NCBI GenBank assembly: GCA_937922175.1
Contig: CAKZUU010000427.1
Coordinates: 1 to 11,350, forward strand
DNA: 11,350 nt
Direction of reading: 5' to 3'
DNA from: an uncultured Gemmataceae bacterium
Lineage (GTDB): Bacteria > Planctomycetota > Planctomycetia > Gemmatales > Gemmataceae
Position numbers and translations under genes: made by a program. Position 1 is the stretch's first letter; each line of letters opens with the position of its first letter. The notes under the pieces are model-generated. The model was given only the letters and a program-made list of their open reading frames with translations. It was not told where the DNA came from and did no database searches. Positions 6,059 to 11,350 of this stretch are shown one piece after another.

Positions 6059-6946
6059 TTACCAAATCTGCAAGTCGAGATCGAGTTGGAGGCCGCTGCT
6101 TTCCCGCACTTTACTTCGGATCATCTCGAGAAGGCGAAGGACATCGCGAGAGGTCGCACCGAGCGAGGTGACGACGTAGTTGGCGTGGCGTTCGCTGAGC
6201 CGAGCCTGGCCAACCTTGGCTTGGGCCAGTTCGGCTCGCTCGATCAAAGCCGCTGCCGTTAAGCCCCGCGGGTCGCGAAACAGTCGAGCCGTCGGCTCAT
6301 GCACGGAGGGCTGCCGCGACTGGCGCAAGATCCAAGCTTTGCGCATGCGTTTGACGATGGCATCGGCAGAGTCAATATCCAACTCAAATTCGGCGGACAG
6401 AATCACGGGGTCGTCTAAATTGCTCGATTGCTCGCCAAACTTCAGCTCATCGTGTTCGCGCCAGACGGCTTGGAAGTCGCGATCCAGAACTTGAACGCGG
6501 CGGGCGTATTGACCGATCTCACCCGTGCGATCTCCCGCGTTGACTCGAAGAGCCCCCCCGACGGTGGCCCGAATGCCCACGAGGGTTTCCAGGCCGGAAA
6601 GACGCCTCAGCGTCGATTCGCGGATAAGGTCCATCAGCGGCGTGCCGCTGCCTACACGTACACGTGTCCCTTCGATGTCGATTTGCCGAAAGGCGGGCTC
6701 GCTCAGACGAATCACCACGCCTTTCACCCCTTCATCCGACACGAGAACATTGCTGCCCAGCCCCAACACACGCGTGGGCAATCGCTGGTCGGCCGCCGCT
6801 TTCATCAGGTCAGCCAATTCAGCGACGGAACGAGGTTGAGCCAAATACTCCGCAGGCCCCCCCAATCGCAACGTGGTATAAGGTGCCAGTGGGACGCCGG
6901 GCTGCACGAATTCAGAAAACCGTTGCGCGAGTGACATCATGCCCAT
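6059..6946 (-). CDS. murB: MurB-like UDP-N-acetylenolpyruvoylglucosamine reductase homologue with altered active site
   Basis: MurB reduces UDP-GlcNAc-enolpyruvate to UDP-MurNAc with NADPH and FAD, in cytoplasmic peptidoglycan synthesis. The 295 residues match the family along their length: 'TTLRLGGPA' (24-32), the flavin-binding 'GLGSNVLVSDEG' (62-73), 'TVGGALRVNAG' (128-138) and the C-terminal 'RLSERHANYVV' (249-259). However, the usual FGYRxS is FGEQSS (E172, Q173). The proton-donor Ser/Cys of G(S/C)xFKNP is replaced by R221 in ARLFRDP. GIPGTVGG is GIRATVGG, and the catalytic Glu near the C-terminus is aspartate (D291). The fold seems intact and the frame undisturbed, so this may be a pseudoenzyme or a changed enzyme, not a decayed gene. 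ATGs at 6946, 6940 and 6937 are all possible starts; none has a clear ribosome site. glnE ends 24 bases upstream. Confidence 0.85.
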   Translation of the reverse strand: MGMMSLAQRFSEFVQPGVPLAPYTTLRLGGPAEYLAQPRSVAELADLMKAAADQRLPTRVLGLGSNVLVSDEGVKGVVIRLSEPAFRQIDIEGTRVRVGSGTPLMDLIRESTLRRLSGLETLVGIRATVGGALRVNAGDRTGEIGQYARRVQVLDRDFQAVWREHDELKFGEQSSNLDDPVILSAEFELDIDSADAIVKRMRKAWILRQSRQPSVHEPTARLFRDPRGLTAAALIERAELAQAKVGQARLSERHANYVVTSLGATSRDVLRLLEMIRSKVRESSGLQLDLDLQIW

Positions 6947-6970
6947 TCTATGGGAATCGCCACTGGGGCG

Positions 6971-9900
6971 TCAGTCGTTGGCCTCACGTTGCAAAATGGT
7001 CTCGAACAATTCGCGAACCCGCCGGCGGTGCCCCTCGAGCACGCGGAGGAACGCCGCGGCGTCGGTCAGTCGCAAGCGCCACGCCAGCTTGTCCTGTTCG
7101 TTAACCGTGTCCGGGTATTCGTCGAGGGCACGGTTGGTCATGAGCCGAAGTCGGCTTTCGACGCGACGGAGGAAGTCGTAGCCGGCTTGCAAGTTGCGCC
7201 ATTCCTCCGCCGCCAGCAGTCCCGCTTGATAGGCGGCGTCCAGCAACGACCAACTATTCGTTGTCAGAAGCGAAGGAATCGAGCGACCGTATTTGAGTTG
7301 CAATAATTGCAGCAAGAATTCCACATCCGCCTGCCCGCCCCGACCTCGTTTCACGTCGCGGTCGCTTCGGCTGCATTCCAACCGCTCTCGCATCGCCCGG
7401 ATCTCGCGCGCGTGGTGGGGACGCCAACCCGGCCCCAGGGCGAATTCCCGAACCGCGTCGGTCACCTCCAGCGCGAAATCGGCCTCTCCGAAGATCACCC
7501 GGGCGCGCATCAGCGCTTGTCGCTCCCACAACTGGGCCTCGCCCCCAGCGAAGTAGCGACGAAACTCGGTAATCGGCGTCGCCAAGTGGCCCGCACGCCC
7601 CGTCGGGCGCAATCGGAGGTCCACCTTGTAGAGGCGACCCATCGGTCCCGGCTGACTCAACGTTCGGATGATCTGCTGGACCAATTCGGTGAACCGAAGC
7701 AAATGATCTCCGGCATCGTCGTCGTAGATCAAAATGAGGTCCAAATCGCTGTGATAGCTCATCTCCCCACCGCCGAGTTTTCCCAGACCCAACACCACGA
7801 ATCGCGTTGGTGGTTCGATCCGTTGCACCTGACGGTGGACCACTTGGGTCAGCAGCGTCTCGGCCAAGTGACTCAGTGCGGCGGTTGTCTCACGGATGGG
7901 CGTCTTGCCGAGAAGATCTCCCACCCCGATGCGTAACCATTCCTTGTCCTGAAAGCTATGCAAGATCGGTTCGATATCGTGGGCATTGCGGCACAATTCC
8001 GCCAACTCGGCGTCGAGTTCCGCCCGGGTTCGCGGGCGATTCAACACCAAACTGTCCAATAAATCGTCGATCATGCCCGGGTTGTTGATCAGAATGTCCG
8101 TCAGAAATTGGCTGCCCGAGCAAAGATCGATCGTCAGTTGCAGGCTGGGCGGACTGAAACGAAATAATTCCCACAGCACCGACTTCGCACCCAATGAGGC
8201 GGTGACCTGCTCCAAATTGTTCAGGGTTTGGTCGGGGTCGGGAGTTTGGCTCACGGCACGTAGCAACGACGGAGAGACACTGGCAAGGAAGTGTCGGCAA
8301 CGGGGCGTGGACAGAAACGGGACGGACTCTTCCGCCAGGCGGCACAAATTCCGGTAGGCTCCCAGGGCATCGCGAAAACGATACCGTTGCATGACGGTTT
8401 GAATCGCCGCCGGCGAGGGATCGGGATCCAACACTAAGTCGATCTCGGGTCCGAGAGGGTCGCCGCCTTCGGCAAAGGTGCCGTGCAACAGATGATCCAG
8501 AACCTGACGATTCAGACGGGTTTTTTCGTGGAGCTCGTGGAGGAAGGCGTCCAGCGGATCGACGAGCAAATCCCGGGTGTCGATCATTTGAGGCGGAGCA
8601 TCATCCAGAAAGGATCGCGTCGCTTGGGCAACAACACGCGACGACGGGAAGCCCTCGGAGCGCTGCCGATACCCCATGCGACGGGCCAGGATGGTCAATT
8701 CGTCGGGCGACTCCGGCAAACGGTGAGTTTGCAAGTCGAATAACAGTTGCAAGCGATGTTCGACACGCCGCAAAAAGCGGTAGCCCTCATCCAGTACCGT
8801 AAATTCCGCGGGGGTCAGACAGCCCGCCGCCTCCAGGGCTTGCAAGGCACGCAAGGTGTTTGCCTCGCGCAAGTCGGGCATACTGGCGCCGTGGAGCAGT
8901 TGTAGAAACTGGACGACAAATTCGATGTCCCGAATCCCGCCGATCCCCAGTTTCACGTCCCGTTGATCCGCCCCTGACTGCCGGACCCGATGCTCGATGC
9001 GACGTTTCAGTGCCTTGATCTCGTGAATCTCGGCGAAGCTGAGATAGCGGTGGTACACGAAGGGGGTGACTCCCTGTAAGAAGGCGGCGCCCAAGCCGGG
9101 ATCACCCGCGACAGGCCGGACTTTGATTAACGCCTGCCGCTCCCAGGTTCGGCCCAAGGAATCGTAATAGGCCAGGGTACTCGACAAACTGCGGGCCAAC
9201 GGTCCGCGCCGTCCCTCCGGTCGCAAACGTAAGTCAATTCGGTAGGCTTGACCATCCTCGGTGTGTGCTCCCAGCAAACGAATCAATTCATTGACCACTC
9301 GTGAGAAGAATTCGTCATTCCCCAAAGACCCGCGCCCCGATGTCCTCCCCTCCCGGTCGTAAATTACCATCAAGTCGGTGTCGCTGGAGTAATTCAGCTC
9401 GCACCCTCCGAGTTTTCCGAACGCCAGCACCACGCATCGAGCCGGTTGTCCGTCGTCTCCAAATGGTTCGCCGAACCGGGTGGTGAGTCGGCGAAGCGAA
9501 GTTTCCAGGGCGACGGTGATCGCGGCATCGGCGACGTCTGAGATGTCTAGGGTGATCTCTTCCAGCGTGCGGTCATGAATGATGTCATTGGTGCCGATCC
9601 GCAATATCTGGCGTCGGCGGAAGCGCCGGAAGGCCCGCAGCACGGCCGCGTCGTCCTCCGCGCTCGAGACTTCTTGCCGAAGCTCTCGCTGCAATTCGTC
9701 GGGGCCGGGCGTGTGGCGCAACGGTACCTGTAACATTCGTCGCGATTCGGGCTCCGCGACCAGCGCGTCGGCAAAGAACTGACTGGTGCCCAAGACCTGC
9801 AGGAGCGTGTCTAATCGAGCGGCTCCCTCGGCGAGCAATTCGTCGAATGCCTCGGGACGGGCGGCCAAGTAGCGTTCCAGGTTGTTCAACGCCCGGTCAG

Positions 9901-10060
9901 GATCTGGATTATCAGGCAACCGTCGGGCCAGCGCCCACCCGAGTTGCGTCGACGATTCGCCAAGTGTGACCGTCAGCGAGCGAGCGATTCGCTCAGCCCG
10001 AGCGCGGTCTCGCCAGCGGATCGTCGGTTGATTCAGCAATTCCCACATGGCTCCTTCCAT
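6971..10060 (-). CDS. glnE: bifunctional glutamine synthetase adenylyltransferase/adenylyl-removing enzyme
   Basis: GlnE adds AMP to, and removes it from, a tyrosine of glutamine synthetase in answer to PII and glutamine, so setting ammonium assimilation. The protein (1029 residues from ATG 10060) has the two-fold family plan. The N-terminal deadenylylating nucleotidyltransferase carries GKLGG (215-219) with SSDTDL (D227, D229). The C-terminal adenylylating one carries GKLGG (760-764) with HSDLDL (D772, D774). Each is followed by its 'DLRLRP' strand and a helical domain with 'GG..D.EF..Q' ('GGIRDIEF', 'GGQADVEF'). Both active sites look intact, and the length is slightly above E. coli GlnE (946). 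The open frame begins at TTG 10087, but a -10-like TATGAT overlaps that codon, so ATG 10060 or 10048 is likelier; AAGGAG precedes 10048 but only two bases away. It is the first gene of the glnE-murB-ftsQ run. Confidence 0.96.
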   Translation of the reverse strand: MEGAMWELLNQPTIRWRDRARAERIARSLTVTLGESSTQLGWALARRLPDNPDPDRALNNLERYLAARPEAFDELLAEGAARLDTLLQVLGTSQFFADALVAEPESRRMLQVPLRHTPGPDELQRELRQEVSSAEDDAAVLRAFRRFRRRQILRIGTNDIIHDRTLEEITLDISDVADAAITVALETSLRRLTTRFGEPFGDDGQPARCVVLAFGKLGGCELNYSSDTDLMVIYDREGRTSGRGSLGNDEFFSRVVNELIRLLGAHTEDGQAYRIDLRLRPEGRRGPLARSLSSTLAYYDSLGRTWERQALIKVRPVAGDPGLGAAFLQGVTPFVYHRYLSFAEIHEIKALKRRIEHRVRQSGADQRDVKLGIGGIRDIEFVVQFLQLLHGASMPDLREANTLRALQALEAAGCLTPAEFTVLDEGYRFLRRVEHRLQLLFDLQTHRLPESPDELTILARRMGYRQRSEGFPSSRVVAQATRSFLDDAPPQMIDTRDLLVDPLDAFLHELHEKTRLNRQVLDHLLHGTFAEGGDPLGPEIDLVLDPDPSPAAIQTVMQRYRFRDALGAYRNLCRLAEESVPFLSTPRCRHFLASVSPSLLRAVSQTPDPDQTLNNLEQVTASLGAKSVLWELFRFSPPSLQLTIDLCSGSQFLTDILINNPGMIDDLLDSLVLNRPRTRAELDAELAELCRNAHDIEPILHSFQDKEWLRIGVGDLLGKTPIRETTAALSHLAETLLTQVVHRQVQRIEPPTRFVVLGLGKLGGGEMSYHSDLDLILIYDDDAGDHLLRFTELVQQIIRTLSQPGPMGRLYKVDLRLRPTGRAGHLATPITEFRRYFAGGEAQLWERQALMRARVIFGEADFALEVTDAVREFALGPGWRPHHAREIRAMRERLECSRSDRDVKRGRGGQADVEFLLQLLQLKYGRSIPSLLTTNSWSLLDAAYQAGLLAAEEWRNLQAGYDFLRRVESRLRLMTNRALDEYPDTVNEQDKLAWRLRLTDAAAFLRVLEGHRRRVRELFETILQREAND

Positions 10061-10086
10061 CGTGCGGTGGTCAGGTCGTCGCGACA

Positions 10087-10092
10087 ATCATA
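10087..10092 (-). promoter_or_regulatory. candidate -10 box for glnE
   Basis: Read on the minus strand this is TATGAT (5/6 to TATAAT), 26 bases before the ATG at 10060. No convincing -35 box is seen. On the plus strand the same divergent gap holds TATCAT at 10108-10113 for hemW, overlapping the perfect 8-base palindrome ATCATGAT at 10109-10116. Confidence 0.3.
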
Positions 10093-10193
10093 GGGGCCAT
10101 TCCATGTTATCATGATGTCTGTTGAATCTTGCTGCCATCGCTCGATCGTGGATGCAAGTGCTTCCCGAAGGCAAAGGCTCGGTCGATCCATCG

Positions 10194-11350
10194 ATGACAA
10201 CTCCCCTCCGCGAGTCAGAACTCCCCTGGTGGTCACCTCGGGCCGCTTACATTCATGTGCCGTTCTGCGCCCATCACTGCGGTTATTGTGACTTCGCCGT
10301 CGTCGCCCACCGAGATGATCTCATCGACCGTTACCTGGACGCCCTTGAACTTGAGATCACTGGTCTCCGCGAATTGCCGCGAGTTCACACGATTTTTGTC
10401 GGCGGGGGCACCCCATCGCATCTCGACAGCCACCAATTGCACCGGTTGTTTACCCTCCTCCGAACAGGGCTGTCATGGTCAGCCGATGCAGAGGTGTCTT
10501 TGGAGGCGAACCCCGATTCTCTCGACGCCATGAAAAGCCAATGCCTGCGGGAGTTGGGGGTTACCCGTATCAGTCTCGGCGTGCAGTCGTTTCAACAGCA
10601 CGTGCTTGACGTCTTGGAGCGTCGCCACGAGCCACAACATGTGATCCCCGCGGTCGAAGGCGTCCTTCGGGCGGGTCTGCGGTTGTCCTTGGATTTGATG
10701 TTCGGCGTGCCCGGACAGTCGCTGGCGGACTGGGAGGATGATTTGCGGCGGGCCATCGCGTTGGGTCCGGAGCAAATTTCGACCTATGGGCTGACCTACG
10801 AAAAAGGTACTCGGCTGTGGAAGCAGCGCCGTCGAGGCGCCTTGCTCCCACTGGACGAGGAAAGCGAGCGCGCCATGTACGAGCGAGCCATGGATCAGCT
10901 TGAAGAGGCGGGTTACGCCCAATACGAGATTTCCAGTTTTGCCCGACCCGGAGGCGAGTGCCGACACAACCAGGTTTATTGGGCGAACGAAGCGTTCTGG
11001 GGGTTCGGGCTGGGAGCCGCGGCATACGTCAGAGGGACTCGCACTTTGAACGTTCGTCAAATCGACGAATACATTCGCCGGCTCCAAGCCGCACAATCTC
11101 CGGTGTTTCAATCCGAGACACTCTCGCCGCGCGAACGGGCCAGGGAGACGTTGGCGTTGAACCTTCGCCGCGCTTCAGGTGTGGATCGTGTTCGATTTCG
11201 CGAGCAGACAGGATTCGATTTGGAGACACTGGTCGGGAATGCTCTTCGCCGACATATCGCGTCAGGGCTGATGCGCGACGACGGGAGACATGTCGCTTTG
11301 ACCCGCGCCGGGCGGTGCGTTGCCGACAGCCTGGTCACCGATTTGCTCGC
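10194..11350 (+). CDS. hemW: HemW, radical SAM heme chaperone (3' end cut by the window)
   Basis: HemW binds heme and passes it to respiratory proteins; it is often misannotated as oxygen-independent coproporphyrinogen III oxidase. The frame runs from ATG 10194 to the window end without a stop: 385 residues, so only a short C-terminus can be missing (the family is about 375-400). 'YIHVPFC' leads to the radical SAM cluster cysteines C25, C29 and C32 (CxxxCxxC followed by DF, as in HemW; HemN has an extra Cys). 'VGGGTPS' is the SAM-binding glycine motif. HNQVYW at 258-263 is the HNxxYW heme-binding motif that separates HemW from HemN. The HemN C-terminal domain follows. No clear ribosome site precedes the ATG, but the N-terminus there fits the family. 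The gene is divergent from glnE across about 130 bases. Confidence 0.95.
   Translation, partial: MTTPLRESELPWWSPRAAYIHVPFCAHHCGYCDFAVVAHRDDLIDRYLDALELEITGLRELPRVHTIFVGGGTPSHLDSHQLHRLFTLLRTGLSWSADAEVSLEANPDSLDAMKSQCLRELGVTRISLGVQSFQQHVLDVLERRHEPQHVIPAVEGVLRAGLRLSLDLMFGVPGQSLADWEDDLRRAIALGPEQISTYGLTYEKGTRLWKQRRRGALLPLDEESERAMYERAMDQLEEAGYAQYEISSFARPGGECRHNQVYWANEAFWGFGLGAAAYVRGTRTLNVRQIDEYIRRLQAAQSPVFQSETLSPRERARETLALNLRRASGVDRVRFREQTGFDLETLVGNALRRHIASGLMRDDGRHVALTRAGRCVADSLVTDLL

Noticed and set aside
7307..7936. 209-residue open frame on the plus strand, antisense to glnE
   Set aside because: It lies wholly inside the strongly supported glnE frame, has no family motifs or ribosome site, and is the kind of shadow frame expected in GC-rich DNA.
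10479..11111. 210-residue open frame on the minus strand, antisense to hemW
   Set aside because: The plus strand encodes clear HemW motifs over the same bases; the antisense translation has no recognisable domain.
10194..11350. HemN (oxygen-independent coproporphyrinogen oxidase)
   Set aside because: The CxxxCxxC is followed by DF, not by the extra Cys of HemN, and an HNxxYW motif is present; both mark HemW.

Overview
The window looks like about 11 kb of a moderately GC-rich planctomycete chromosome. Three things point there: a Tat-exported DUF1501 protein (a family strongly expanded in Planctomycetota), a Tat-signal-bearing TIM-barrel isomerase, and a glnE-murB-ftsQ cluster whose MurB ends in a planctomycete-style '-IW'. 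The lineage below phylum cannot be read from the window. There are no rRNA or tRNA genes, insertion sequences, CRISPR arrays or phage genes, so most of it is core chromosome.

Layout. Plus strand, 2-4681: the 3' end of a GH38-type (alpha-mannosidase-like) glycoside hydrolase; a typical 2-Cys peroxiredoxin; a DUF1501 protein with a Tat signal; and a Tat-signal hydroxypyruvate-isomerase-like TIM-barrel protein, followed by an intrinsic terminator. A 417-base gap (4682-5098) then carries an almost perfect sigma-54 promoter, an inverted repeat about 165 bases upstream of its predicted start, and a perfect Shine-Dalgarno that leads into a 64-residue protein of unknown function (5099-5293). Minus strand, 10060 down to 5321: glnE, murB and ftsQ, closely spaced and probably one operon. 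Plus strand, from 10194 and cut by the window end: hemW, divergent from glnE.

How the genes fit together. The GH38, DUF1501 and isomerase genes suggest carbohydrate breakdown with exported components. GlnE sets glutamine synthetase activity according to nitrogen status, and the cell-wall and division genes murB and ftsQ lie directly downstream of it. HemW is a heme chaperone.

Most worth a second look: (1) the MurB homologue, whose fold and flavin-binding motifs are kept but whose main catalytic positions are replaced; (2) the sigma-54-controlled small-protein locus; (3) murB and ftsQ lying in one reading frame, separated by a single stop and two codons, with an FtsQ that ends where the FtsB-contact strand should begin.
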